Positions 34,134-42,671 of a stretch of DNA of 64,000 bases are shown here, one piece after another. Made by a program: the position numbers and the translations under genes. Under the pieces are notes generated by a model. It was not told the origin of the DNA. It saw only the letters and a list, made by a program, of their open reading frames with translations, and made no database searches. Every line of letters begins with the position of its first letter. The stretch's first letter is position 1. Source of the stretch: UMGS363 sp051881775 (GTDB taxonomy: Bacteria > Bacillota > Clostridia > Oscillospirales > Ruminococcaceae); the NCBI GenBank assembly GCA_051881775.1, contig JBJEQN010000122.1:1-64000 (forward strand), in the 5' to 3' direction.

Positions 34134-35969
34134 TTGAAGACCACATTAAGAGCAAGGCTTATGAGGCTTTGCACTATCGGAGTAACGGGTACGGGCGTTA
34201 TACTTACCGTTGCCGCAGCTATTGGTTCTTTCAATGTATCATACAGCAACAATGTCAGACTTGGGGAACGTATCACAAATAATTGTGCGGCGTCTGTTTC
34301 GGATGAGGTGGATTTTCTTGCGGAATGTCTGGGTTCGGCTGAGGTGTCGGAGGACGGCGACTCCACCTTTGACAGGGTAAGCCTTCTGACGGATAATGTT
34401 TATGACATCGTAAACGGTGAAAACACGCTTTCTGAAATGAATGACGGGGATTTTGCCATACTGCCCACCGCAGAACAGGACGGAGAACCGATAAATCTTA
34501 CGGCGTATAAGGCTGACGGGAACGTGCTTGTGGGCGAGCTTGCATACGATTATCTCGGCGCTTATCTTGACGGTATAGATGAAGATGAATTTGCATTTGT
34601 TACCGATAGGAACGGCAATGTTATCATCAGCTCGGAAGAGGAATACCGAAAAGCAGGAGTAAACGCTGCCGATCTGGGACTTGACAATGTTCTTCAATGC
34701 CTTCAGAACGGAGAAACGGGACATTCCGATGAAAAATCTCCTCTTTTTAACGGAGATAAAGCGTTTATAAGCTATTCGGTTATCGGCGAAACGGACTATT
34801 TTGTGATATATGCCGCAGATTATAATAGTTTGTTTGCGTCATATTACAAGCTGCTGGCTGTGCTGGTGGTGCTGCTGCTGTTTTTTGTTACGGCATCGGT
34901 GATAGTATCATTAATGGTGTCGAAGGCGGTGCTTGCGCCTGTTTCAAATACTACGGACAGGCTTGTCAGACTTTCGGAGGGCGACCTTTCTACCCCGTGC
35001 GTTTCCAATAACCGCGGAGACGAAACGCAGGTGCTTGCCGAGGCTTTGCAGAAGACGGTTTCCGTGCTTTCCGCTTACATAAAGGATATTGACAATGTGC
35101 TTTCCGAAATAAGCGGAGGAAATCTTAACGCAAGAAGCTCCGTTGAGTATGAGGGGGATTTTGTGGGAATAAAGACCTCTCTTGATGGCATAGCTTCACA
35201 TCTTAAAGAGACTATGACCGCCATAAATTCCGTTGGAGGAAAGGTTCTTGCGGATTCGGAAACTCTTTCATCGGGTTCACAGCTTCTTGCAGGAAACACG
35301 GCAAACGAGGCTGCCGCTATTGAAGAGATAACCTCCATGACCGAAGGCATTGAGTCGGGCGCTGTGAAAAATACTGAGATAACAGGCAGAGCGTCACAGC
35401 TCCTTGTAAACGTTATGGACGATATTGAGACAGGCGGCAGGACCGTAAGCGATATGAACGAGTCCATGGATGAGATAAAAGCCACATCGGACGAGATACA
35501 GAGCGTCATTTCGATCATTGAGGATATTGCATTCCAGACAAATATACTTGCGCTCAATGCAGCGGTGGAAGCAGCAAGAGCAGGCGAGGCAGGCAAGGGC
35601 TTTGCGGTAGTTGCGGACGAGGTAAGAACGCTTGCAGCAAGATCCTCCGAGGCGGCAAAGGATACCCTGGCTCTTGTGGAGCGCAGCAGCGTTGCCGTAA
35701 ACAAGGGAGCAGAAGTAGCTAAGAGGACGAAGGATTCCTTTGAAGCTATCAGCGGCTCCGCAGAAGAGTTTGCAAAGCTGATGGAGATCATTTCCGCCGA
35801 ATCGGAAGAACAGACAAAGGCTATCAAGGAGATAAACGCAGGACTTGAAAGCATTACGACCACTATCCAGTCCAACTCCGCCTCTGCACAGGAGAGCGCA
35901 GCGTCAAGCCTTGAACTTAAAGCTCAGGCAGATATTCTTCATTCTCAGGTATCAAAATTCAGAATATGA
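34134..35969 (+). CDS. Methyl-accepting chemotaxis protein
   Basis: 611 residues with a TTG start (AAAGG 10 nt upstream). Layout: transmembrane helix 1 (~12-35), an extracytoplasmic Cache-like sensing domain (~36-235, with DEDEFAFVTDRNGNVIISS), transmembrane helix 2 (~236-262), HAMP (~263-320), then a long coiled-coil signalling domain. Its hairpin tip contains FQTNILALNAAVEAARAGE followed by GKGFAVVADEVRTLA. No C-terminal CheR-binding pentapeptide is visible. No other chemotaxis genes occur in the window. The ligand is unknown. Confidence 0.92.
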   Translation: MKTTLRARLMRLCTIGVTGTGVILTVAAAIGSFNVSYSNNVRLGERITNNCAASVSDEVDFLAECLGSAEVSEDGDSTFDRVSLLTDNVYDIVNGENTLSEMNDGDFAILPTAEQDGEPINLTAYKADGNVLVGELAYDYLGAYLDGIDEDEFAFVTDRNGNVIISSEEEYRKAGVNAADLGLDNVLQCLQNGETGHSDEKSPLFNGDKAFISYSVIGETDYFVIYAADYNSLFASYYKLLAVLVVLLLFFVTASVIVSLMVSKAVLAPVSNTTDRLVRLSEGDLSTPCVSNNRGDETQVLAEALQKTVSVLSAYIKDIDNVLSEISGGNLNARSSVEYEGDFVGIKTSLDGIASHLKETMTAINSVGGKVLADSETLSSGSQLLAGNTANEAAAIEEITSMTEGIESGAVKNTEITGRASQLLVNVMDDIETGGRTVSDMNESMDEIKATSDEIQSVISIIEDIAFQTNILALNAAVEAARAGEAGKGFAVVADEVRTLAARSSEAAKDTLALVERSSVAVNKGAEVAKRTKDSFEAISGSAEEFAKLMEIISAESEEQTKAIKEINAGLESITTTIQSNSASAQESAASSLELKAQADILHSQVSKFRI

Positions 35970-35990
35970 ATTTAGTATAATAAAAAATTG

Positions 35991-36142
35991 TGGGGATGTT
36001 GAACGTTAATAAAAAATCATAGAATTGTGGGCGGATAATATCCGCCCCTACATAAAACTGCGTGTTTTTGCGCATTTATCTTGTAGGGGCGGCTATCATG
36101 CCGCCCGTTTTTGTTATAATTTTAATAACGTGCAACAGCTCC
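35991..36142. repeat. Intact copy of the 13.9-kb MITE-like element
   Basis: It starts GGGGATGTTGAACGTTAATAA and ends TTAATAACGTGCAACAGCTCC. The core has GGGCGGATA-A-TATCCGCCC and GGGCGGC-TATCATG-CCGCCC, bounded by CCCCTAC and GTAGGGG. It is identical in plan to the outer element at 13862-14131 but not interrupted. It occupies nearly the whole gap between the receptor and the O-antigen-ligase-like gene. Confidence 0.85.
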
Positions 36143-36176
36143 GTTTTTTATTGATATGAGTTTGATTTTATTCTGT

Positions 36177-37913
36177 TCAGCCTTGCGTTTGAGCAAGTCC
36201 TTTTTCGGAGAAGGCAAGCATTATACCCGAAAACAGCCAGAACCAGCCGCTTATTGCCGGACTGCTGTCATTTACCGTTCCAAGCAGCAGGAAGGCAGCC
36301 ACTCCAACAAGGAGCCCCACAGATATACAGCTTTTTTCTCGAAGCACATTCTTCAAGCCGGTTTTCAGAACAAGAAAAACAAAGCAGATAAACACGATAA
36401 GCGCCGGAAGTCCGTATGAAGTAAATATCTGAAGATACATACAATGAGGCTTGGATGTGAGTATCATTGCTGTTCCGTGAGTATTCAGCAAACCGACCAC
36501 ATCATTATGAGGATAGTAGAACGGGTACTGTCCTGCTCCGAAGCCTTTGAATAAACAATCCTTCAGCAGCGGAACTGTGCTGAGCCAGATATATACTCGT
36601 CCTGTACCGAGCCTATAATATTCCGACAGCTGCGGAAATGCCGGTTTGGTTATGTACCCGAAATAACCGTTTAAACCAATATACTGATAACGGTCGTTTG
36701 TTATTTCAAAATATATCGGCTCGGCGTAGCCCATATCCAGTATCAGCAGACCGTTTTCGTTTTTGGCTGTTATCATTGAATAGCGTTCGTCTAACAGGGT
36801 AAGACCGTCTTCTGTTTCTATAGCTTCAACGGGGGTACCGTTTTCGCAAAATTCAATATTTCCGTTATCAAGGACCAGTGAAATTTTGCCCGTTTTGCCT
36901 GTAAGCTCAAGCTCGTTTTTCTTTATTTCAATATCGGTAAGTCCGAAGCTGCCCGAGGGATCGTATACACCTGCATTTGTAAGCTCTGATTTGAAATAAT
37001 CGGAAAACTGATCGAAGCACAGCAAGCTGTAGATCAGCAGCGGAGATATTGTCAGCGCAATTGCGGCAAGGAGCTGCTTCGGGGATGTTATTTTTCTGAC
37101 AAGAGTAAAAATAATGACCGTCAGCAGCGCAAGTATTGAAGCATAAAGCGCAGCGCTGGAATTTGTTCTTACAATGCATAAGAGCAGCATTCCGGTGAGA
37201 ACAAATAAAGCAATGCGCTTTGCCGTCTTTTTTTCTTCAAGGCAAAGAGAAAAAGCAATGGGAAGCAGCACGGTGCAGACTATTCCGCAGTTTGAAGAAT
37301 TGCCGAATAAAAGCGCTGAACCGGCTCTTTCATCTGCATAACCGAATAAAGCGGCAGTCACAGGCATATAAAAGATCTCAACAAGCGTCATAACTGCGAT
37401 CAGAGAACAAGCTCCGAATACGATCAGCTTTAATGCCGCTCCGGCTTTTTCTCTGAAAAACCGGTTGTATGCCGCCATAAATATGACCGCATAGGAGATC
37501 ACCGCAGCGATACCCTCCAGCTCTGTTGGGAATCCCCACCAGCTTATGTAACCATATTCCGAAAATATCGAGGACACAACAGCCCAAAGTACATATACTC
37601 CGAGAAAGATCAGAGGGAGCCTTATTGACCTGTTGGCAAAAAGCGGCGCTTTAAGCGGAGTGCCGGGGAAGATCCTTTCGCCGATAAAATATAAAATCAG
37701 ACCTGCGCTTAGCACAAGCATAATTATCTCACGGGAAAAAATGCAGCAATCCACATATATTCCGTTGCCGGAAATGAAATATTCGGCAGCGCCTTTAACG
37801 GGAACTTCTGCAGGAAACACAAGTATCACTGACAGAGCAAAATAAAACGATAATATAAGCAGCGGTATCTTTGCATACCGAGGTTCAGCGTATTTCTTTG
37901 TTTTCTTTTTCAT
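36177..37913 (-). CDS. O-antigen ligase/Wzy-like polytopic membrane protein
   Basis: 578 residues with 11-12 transmembrane helices and one large extracytoplasmic loop between residues ~310 and ~470, as in the WaaL/Wzy/O-antigen ligase superfamily. The loop carries the family-like segment GTGRVYIWLSTVPLLKD, then LFKGFGAGQYPFYYPHND and SKPHCMYLQIFTSYGLPALI, matching the pattern with an Arg after GxG and a His before YLQ. Such proteins polymerise or transfer polysaccharide from lipid carriers. No other polysaccharide genes are adjacent, so the glycan is unknown. It has its own consensus promoter. Confidence 0.82.
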   Translation of the reverse strand: MKKKTKKYAEPRYAKIPLLILSFYFALSVILVFPAEVPVKGAAEYFISGNGIYVDCCIFSREIIMLVLSAGLILYFIGERIFPGTPLKAPLFANRSIRLPLIFLGVYVLWAVVSSIFSEYGYISWWGFPTELEGIAAVISYAVIFMAAYNRFFREKAGAALKLIVFGACSLIAVMTLVEIFYMPVTAALFGYADERAGSALLFGNSSNCGIVCTVLLPIAFSLCLEEKKTAKRIALFVLTGMLLLCIVRTNSSAALYASILALLTVIIFTLVRKITSPKQLLAAIALTISPLLIYSLLCFDQFSDYFKSELTNAGVYDPSGSFGLTDIEIKKNELELTGKTGKISLVLDNGNIEFCENGTPVEAIETEDGLTLLDERYSMITAKNENGLLILDMGYAEPIYFEITNDRYQYIGLNGYFGYITKPAFPQLSEYYRLGTGRVYIWLSTVPLLKDCLFKGFGAGQYPFYYPHNDVVGLLNTHGTAMILTSKPHCMYLQIFTSYGLPALIVFICFVFLVLKTGLKNVLREKSCISVGLLVGVAAFLLLGTVNDSSPAISGWFWLFSGIMLAFSEKGLAQTQG

Positions 37914-38011
37914 GAACGTTATTCAAGCTATGGCATTGGCAGTTTGGGGGCTTTGCATTTGATACTGCCATATGAACATATCATACACCTTTCTGTATTA
38001 ATTTGACTACT

Positions 38012-38040
38012 ATTATACATTAAATATGATGAAAAGTCAA
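38012..38040 (-). promoter_or_regulatory. Promoter of O-antigen-ligase-like gene
   Basis: On the minus strand TTGACT (38040-38035) and TATAAT (38017-38012) with a 17-bp spacer. It lies ~100 bp before the start codon, giving a leader with no evident structure. Confidence 0.8.
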
Positions 38041-38136
38041 ATTACGGAAAGTGCAAGGCTGCACAAAGCAGGGAAACGGAAATTCTCTTAAAACAGAACA
38101 GACACCTTGGCTTTATTGACGGGGTGGATGTTTGGC

Positions 38137-38165
38137 TTTACAGAATCACCTTTTTATGGTATAAT
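38137..38165 (+). promoter_or_regulatory. Promoter of NADAR gene
   Basis: TTTACA (38137-38142), 17 bp, TATAAT (38160-38165) preceded by TGG (extended -10). Confidence 0.8.
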
Positions 38166-38221
38166 TATCTCATCGGGTAATTGATAATCGTGAATGGGTA
38201 AAAACAACAAGGAGGTTGTTT

Positions 38222-38710
38222 ATGAGAAACATTGTTTGCTTTCATAATCCGGATGAAATAGACGGCTATTTAAGTAATTGGTATTTGTCAGATTTTATAA
38301 TAGACGGAATTAGGTTTACATCCATGGAACAATATATGATGTATCAGAAAGCTATTTTATTTAATGATACTGAAATTGCATCGCAGATTATGGAGACATC
38401 AAATGTCGGAAAAATCAAATCGTTAGGACGAAGCGTTAGAAATTATAACGAATCCCGGTGGAATGGGATGCGACAGATTATTGTTTATAAGGGATTATTG
38501 GAAAAATTCAGGCAAAACGAAGAGTTATCCGCCAAATTATTATCAACAGATAATAATATTTTGGCTGAATGTGCAGTTCAAGATATTATCTGGGGTATCG
38601 GTAAATCTATGACTGATCCTTGCAGATATAATGTTGAAGAATGGGCAGGAGAAAATTTACTTGGATATTCTCTGATGATGGTCAGAGATGAGCTGCGAAA
38701 AAGCAAATAA
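38222..38710 (+). CDS. NADAR-family protein (YbiA-like N-glycosidase)
   Basis: 162 residues. It matches the NADAR/YbiA pattern: GYLSNWYLSDFIIDGIRFTS with MEQYMMYQKAILF near the N-terminus, the mid segment KIKSLGRSV with WNGMRQIIV, and the C-terminal WGIGKSMTDP and GENLLGYSLMMVRDEL. The E. coli and plant homologues cleave the N-glycosidic bond of reactive riboflavin intermediates, and other NADAR proteins are tied to NAD/ADP-ribose and phage conflict. AAGGAGG lies 7 nt before ATG 38222. The gene is AT-rich and stands at the boundary of the foreign region. Confidence 0.88.
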   Translation: MRNIVCFHNPDEIDGYLSNWYLSDFIIDGIRFTSMEQYMMYQKAILFNDTEIASQIMETSNVGKIKSLGRSVRNYNESRWNGMRQIIVYKGLLEKFRQNEELSAKLLSTDNNILAECAVQDIIWGIGKSMTDPCRYNVEEWAGENLLGYSLMMVRDELRKSK

Positions 38711-38960
38711 ATCAATTATTCTTACTGTCCAACGAAAAAATTGATGTCAATTTATCAAGTAGAAAGAGTTACTAAAGAACAATAAATTTGCATAATATAA
38801 GTGAGTTTTTTTCTGACTGACTACTGATTGACTACTTTTCAATTGTAATAAACCCAACGTAGATACGTCATTTCCACACTATTTTTCTGTCGGCTGAATT
38901 TTCTGTACATTATTTGTACCGCCCACAACCCACGCAGAATAGGGGAAATCATGGATTTAA

Positions 38961-39059
38961 ATGCAAAAACCAATAAAAATGAAAGCAAAAAATCTGTACA
39001 AAATCCATATATGCAAGATTTTGCTTGATTTTTTGTACATTTTTTATTGGTTTTAGCAT
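38961..39059. repeat. MITE-like hairpin element
   Basis: The ~99-bp inverted repeat begins ATGCAAAAACCAATAAAAAT and ends ATTTTTTATTGGTTTTAGCAT-like (39039-39059), with inner matching blocks AAAAAATC and TGTACA. It is related in its ends to the nested element at 13994-14113. It sits directly upstream of a gene start at 39074. The rest of 38711-38960 has no gene; GACTACTGATTGACTACTT at 38819-38838 is partly repeated near 39170. Confidence 0.7.
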
Positions 39060-39073
39060 GGAATGGAGAAGCT

Positions 39074-39145
39074 ATGATAAAAGTATTATTCGTATGCCAC
39101 GGCAGGAGTTATGGCTGTGAAAGTGTGCTTGAACTAACGGGGTAG
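39074..39145 (+). pseudogene. 5' stub resembling low-molecular-weight protein tyrosine phosphatase
   Basis: A well-formed start (GGAGA 5 nt before ATG 39074) opens MIKVLFVCHGRSYGCESVLE and stops after 23 codons. LMW-PTP genes begin MIKVLFVCHGN followed by ICRSP. Here the match breaks right after CHG, at about 39103, as expected if DNA was inserted or recombined in the P-loop codons. The remaining codons look unrelated. This is inferred from ten residues only. Confidence 0.4.
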
Positions 39146-39349
39146 TATTAGGCTGTGTTCGGATAAGTGTTTTTTACACTACTACTGTTAGACTACTTCT
39201 GAGGTGAGTTAAAGTAGTTTGTGTGGGGAGTATCGTTAAATGGTTGATATCGGGAATGCATCCTTGAAGCTATCGTTAATTGAGTTATACATGGGTATTA
39301 CTATGTTCAAGAATTAAAATACAAAAAAGAATTATTGCTGTGATTTTAG

Positions 39350-39415
39350 CAGGACATGTTTGCTGCAACTTATCATGTGGAGAGTGTCGTGTTGATGTCA
39401 AGGGTTGATAAATAG
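39350..39415 (+). pseudogene. 3' stub of rlmD/rumA-type 23S rRNA methyltransferase
   Basis: After an in-frame TAG the sequence reads QDMFAATYHVESVVLMSRVD, then K and a TAG stop at 39413-39415. This is the C-terminal signature of the RlmD/RumA family (DMFPxTxHVExVVLMS). No upstream part of the gene is present and there is a terminator just beyond. The 3' end of rumA is a known target of integrative elements in Firmicutes, so this is probably the target duplicate left or carried by an insertion. Confidence 0.6.
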
Positions 39416-39445
39416 GGCGTGAAAAGGGCTTGGAATATAGGGATT

Positions 39446-39487
39446 TCCGAGAGTTGAGGTTAGAGTTTCGACTCTCGGATTTTTTCG
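39446..39487 (+). terminator. Terminator behind rlmD-type stub
   Basis: CCGAGAGT (39447-39454) pairs with ACTCTCGG (39471-39478), followed by ATTTTTTCG. Confidence 0.85.
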
Positions 39488-39587
39488 TTTTATGCAGAAC
39501 CAAACATATCCACAATTGGCTTGCCACAAGGGTGAGTTGACAGAATTGAAAATGTGTAGGTTGTGGAGATAGGATTGTTGTAAAAAT

Positions 39588-39688
39588 GAATTGATATTCA
39601 TACCAATTCATATCAATTCATATTAAATCGTTGAAAAAGACATAGAAGCATGGTAAAATGCATAAGAGTACAGACTCGAAGAGTGTAC
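39588..39688 (+). promoter_or_regulatory. Promoter, palindromic operator and leader hairpin of the methyltransferase operon
   Basis: TTGAAA (39631-39636), 17 bp, TAAAAT (39654-39659) preceded by TGG. Just upstream GAATTGATAT (39588-39597) and ATATCAATTC (39610-39619) form a perfect inverted repeat, overlapped by two direct copies of AATTCATAT (39605, 39615). This is a likely regulator site. In the leader GTACAGACTC and GAGTGTAC (39668-39688) can pair just before the ribosome site. Confidence 0.65.
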
Positions 39689-39702
39689 GAGGAGATTTTG
39701 AT

Positions 39703-39897
39703 ATGACTATAGAAAATAATGATAAATGGATAAACCTTGAGGAAGCTGCTGATTACTTAAGTGTAAATAAAGACACTATACGAAATTGGATTAGAAAAGA
39801 TACAGGGATTCCTGCACATAAAATAGGGAAACTGTGGAAGTTCAAAAAATCAGAATTAGACGATTGGGTAAAAAGTGGCAAAAGTGCCATAAGATGA
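39703..39897 (+). CDS. Excisionase-type helix-turn-helix DNA-binding protein
   Basis: 64 residues. It is a MerR-like/excisionase domain of the helix_turn_helix family: WINLEEAADYLSVNKDTIRN, then WIRK, HKIGKLWKFKKSELDDWV. ATG 39703 follows CGAGGAG. It is the first gene of the methyltransferase operon, 22 bp before the first methyltransferase. It may act as the controller of the island, binding the palindrome upstream of its own promoter, or as a recombination directionality factor. I cannot tell which. Confidence 0.85.
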   Translation: MTIENNDKWINLEEAADYLSVNKDTIRNWIRKDTGIPAHKIGKLWKFKKSELDDWVKSGKSAIR

Positions 39898-39919
39898 AAT
39901 AGGAGAATATAGAGAGTTT

Positions 39920-41035
39920 ATGTTAAAAGTGTTTGAGGCATTTGCAGGTTACGGAAGCCAGAGAATGGCTTTAAGAAATATTGGTATAGACTTTGAAGTG
40001 GTGGGAATATCAGAAATTGAAGGAGACGTACTTCTATCTTATGCTGCAATTCATAGTGAATTTTTGGAACTGCGAAAGGAAATAGAAAAATATGTTCCTG
40101 AAGATAAAGAAGAAATGATTTCTTATCTTGAAGAAATAAACGTTCCTTTGGATTACAAGACATTTGAAAACAAAGCTAGAAAACTAAAACTTCCTAAGTT
40201 GCAGGATATGTATCTTGCAAATAAACTGATAAAGAATTATGGGGATATACAGTTAATAAATCCTGACAAATTACCAGATTTCGATTTGTTTACGTATTCT
40301 TTTCCGTGTCAAGATATTTCGGTAGCTGGATACCAACATGGATTAAATGAAGACTCTGGAACTAGATCATCATTGCTTTGGGAATGTTGTAAGATTATTG
40401 AAGCAAAGAAGCCAAAGTACTTAATGATGGAAAATGTAAAAAATCTTGTGGGATGTAATCACAAAGCTAATTTTTTGAAATTCTTAGATTATTTAGAGTC
40501 ACTGGGATATAAGAATAGTTGGGCGATTTTGAATGCTAGGGATTATGGGACACCTCAAAATAGGGAGCGTGTTTTCTGTATAAGTGAGATGAATGGTACA
40601 AGGGAGTTTGAGTTTCCTGAACCTACTGAACTTAAATTCAAATTATATGATATACTTGAAACAAATGTTGATGAGAGATATTATTTGAAAAACGGACAGT
40701 TATTGGATAAGCCTATTGAACAGGATTATAGCTATTGCTTGGATTCGAATTATTGGAAAGGAGTTACTCTGAAGTCATTCCTAGAAAAGCACAGAAGACA
40801 GTTGGTAACTGATAAAATCGATGAAAATGGGAAGTATGTCCCTAGAAGATTGACTCCTAAAGAGACTTGGAGGCTTATGGGAGTTTCCGAAACGGATATT
40901 GAAAAAGCAAGTCAATTGATAAGCCAAACCAGTTTATATAAACAGTCTGGTAATAGTATTGTTGTTTCCGTTTTAGAAGCTGTCTTTAAAAAATGGTTTG
41001 TCGATTCAACAGATGGAAAGGTGGAGACAGTATGA
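39920..41035 (+). CDS. DNA (cytosine-5-)-methyltransferase, first of a pair
   Basis: 371 residues. C5-MTase motifs in order: I FEAFAGYGSQ (residues 5-14), IV FPCQDISVAG (~128-137, catalytic Cys), VI MMENVKN (~170), VIII QNRERVF (~213), IX RRLTPKETWRLMG, and X QSGNSIVVSVLEAVF. An insertion of ~80 charged residues separates motifs I and IV. A short target-recognition region lies between VIII and IX. The stop overlaps the start of the second methyltransferase (ATGA). Together they probably protect the site cut by the endonuclease encoded at 42730-43548. Confidence 0.93.
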   Translation: MLKVFEAFAGYGSQRMALRNIGIDFEVVGISEIEGDVLLSYAAIHSEFLELRKEIEKYVPEDKEEMISYLEEINVPLDYKTFENKARKLKLPKLQDMYLANKLIKNYGDIQLINPDKLPDFDLFTYSFPCQDISVAGYQHGLNEDSGTRSSLLWECCKIIEAKKPKYLMMENVKNLVGCNHKANFLKFLDYLESLGYKNSWAILNARDYGTPQNRERVFCISEMNGTREFEFPEPTELKFKLYDILETNVDERYYLKNGQLLDKPIEQDYSYCLDSNYWKGVTLKSFLEKHRRQLVTDKIDENGKYVPRRLTPKETWRLMGVSETDIEKASQLISQTSLYKQSGNSIVVSVLEAVFKKWFVDSTDGKVETV

Positions 41036-42189
41036 GTAGAGCTGAAGAAATAACCGCTGTAAGAAATAAACTTGGTATCACGAGAAAAGAGTTCTCTGAT
41101 GCTTTAAGTTTGGAGAAAGACCAAGAGAAATATTTAAAAGATTGGGAAACTGGAGTGCTAGAGGTACCAGAAGAAATATACAATAGAATTATGTCTTTTC
41201 CAACAGAACCACCATTTAAAAATAGACCATTAGACGAGTGCAGATTTAAGCAAATAGATTTGTTTGCAGGTATTGGTGGTATTCGTCAAGCGTTTCAAAG
41301 ACATGGTGGCTATACTGTATATTCGTCAGAGTGGGATAAATTTGCACAAAAAACCTACAGAATAAACTATGGCGAAACGCCCGATGGAGATATTACATTA
41401 GTGGATGAAAATGAAATACCGGACCATGATATTCTATTAGGTGGCTTTCCATGTCAGCCTTTTTCACAGGCGGGGCTACACAAAGGTTTTGATGATGCTC
41501 GTGGTACCTTATTTTTTGATGTTGCAAGAATAATTAAAGCTAAAAGACCTAAAGCTTTTTTGTTGGAAAATGTAAAGCAGTTGCGAGGTCACGATAAAGG
41601 TAAAACACTTGAGGTTATATTATCTGTTTTAAATGAGTTGAATTACTATGTTCCAGATCCACAGATACTTAATGCTTATCATTTTGGGACACCGCAAAAT
41701 CGTGAGCGAATCATTATTGTCGGTTTTAATAAAGATTATTTGCCAGAAAACTATGAAGAATTTAAGTATCCCGAAGGTCGAATTGATGATGAGGTATGTG
41801 TAGGTAATATTTTAGAAGAAAATGTAAGCGACAAATATACAATTTCTGATAAGTTATATGAGGGACACATAGCACGTAAGAAAATGCACAAATCCAAAGG
41901 CAACGGGTTTGGATTTTGTTTGTTTAATAAGGATAGCAAGTACACAAGCACTATCAGTGCAAGATACTATAAGGATGGTAGCGAAGCATTGATTGAACAA
42001 GAAGGTAAAAATCCGAGAATGCTTACGCCAAGAGAATGTGCAAGATTGCAAGGTTTCCCAGATGAATTTATCATTCCAGTATCAAATGCCCGTTCATACA
42101 AGCAATTTGGGAACTCTGTGTGCATCCCTGTAATTGAGGCAGTCGCAAAGGCTATGCTTGAATACTTAGGAAAATATAATATTTTGTAA
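41032..42189 (+). CDS. DNA (cytosine-5-)-methyltransferase with N-terminal HTH
   Basis: 385 residues, start ATG 41032 coupled to the previous gene. Residues ~1-60 form a Cro/CI-like helix-turn-helix (AVRNKLGITRKEFSDALSLE), a device known in other C5-MTases (e.g. M.EcoRII, M.SsoII types) for autoregulation. The catalytic part follows: IDLFAGIGGIRQAF, GGFPCQPFSQAG with the active Cys, LLENVKQLRGHD, QNRERI, RMLTPRECARLQGFP, and QFGNSVCIPV. The two methyltransferases differ strongly, so they may modify different strands or cytosines of one site. Confidence 0.94.
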   Translation: MSRAEEITAVRNKLGITRKEFSDALSLEKDQEKYLKDWETGVLEVPEEIYNRIMSFPTEPPFKNRPLDECRFKQIDLFAGIGGIRQAFQRHGGYTVYSSEWDKFAQKTYRINYGETPDGDITLVDENEIPDHDILLGGFPCQPFSQAGLHKGFDDARGTLFFDVARIIKAKRPKAFLLENVKQLRGHDKGKTLEVILSVLNELNYYVPDPQILNAYHFGTPQNRERIIIVGFNKDYLPENYEEFKYPEGRIDDEVCVGNILEENVSDKYTISDKLYEGHIARKKMHKSKGNGFGFCLFNKDSKYTSTISARYYKDGSEALIEQEGKNPRMLTPRECARLQGFPDEFIIPVSNARSYKQFGNSVCIPVIEAVAKAMLEYLGKYNIL

Positions 42190-42202
42190 GGAGCTGCCAC
42201 AC

Positions 42203-42670
42203 ATGAGAATAATGTTGTTAAGTTTTAAACCTGAGATATATGAGAAAATATATACCGGAATAAAAATATTTGAACACAGAAGGAATTTTCCTGATGAGCC
42301 AGTAAAGGCATATATGTATGTCAGTAAACCAGTAAGAGCAATTAAGGGTATTGTTTACCTCAATAATCGGCACATTATAACTGATTGGGAAAAAGATTTT
42401 TCATTTGATCCTGATGCTATCAATAGAATTAAAGAATACGAAAAGTCATACCGTTATGCTATGGAAATATCTGAATTTAAGGAAACAACAGAAATAAGGT
42501 TAGACGATATTAAGAGCGATTTCCCAAAGTTTGTTGTGCCGCAAAGTTATATTTACTTGGATAATAAACCAGAACTTTTACAATACATTGAAAGTAAAAT
42601 CGAAATTAAAGGGAAAAATATTAAACATGATTTTTCTTATGTTACATCTGAACAGATTTGTGTTCATTAA
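42203..42670 (+). CDS. ASCH/PUA-like domain protein
   Basis: 155 residues. The N-terminus LLSFKPEIYEKIYTGIKIFE followed by HRRNFPDEPVKAYMYVSKP fits the ASCH (PUA-like beta-barrel) pattern of IKPxxxxxIxxGxKxxExR. ASCH domains bind RNA or modified nucleobases; some are N4-acetylcytidine hydrolases. AAGGAG lies before the ATG, and the gene follows the second methyltransferase by 13 bp, so it belongs to the operon. In an R-M island it may read modified bases, which is inference. Confidence 0.75.
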   Translation: MRIMLLSFKPEIYEKIYTGIKIFEHRRNFPDEPVKAYMYVSKPVRAIKGIVYLNNRHIITDWEKDFSFDPDAINRIKEYEKSYRYAMEISEFKETTEIRLDDIKSDFPKFVVPQSYIYLDNKPELLQYIESKIEIKGKNIKHDFSYVTSEQICVH

Positions 42671-42671
42671 T

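Noticed and set aside
35075..35875. 266-codon minus-strand frame opposite the chemotaxis receptor
   Set aside because: Mirror of the coiled-coil signalling domain; Ser/Ala-rich translation with no domain.
13862..36142. CRISPR array among the palindromic repeats
   Set aside because: Copies are scattered singly over tens of kb with no regular spacers and no cas genes.
39285..39611. Minus-strand 108-codon frame near the island edge
   Set aside because: It is antisense to the rlmD-type stub and the terminator and shows no family features.
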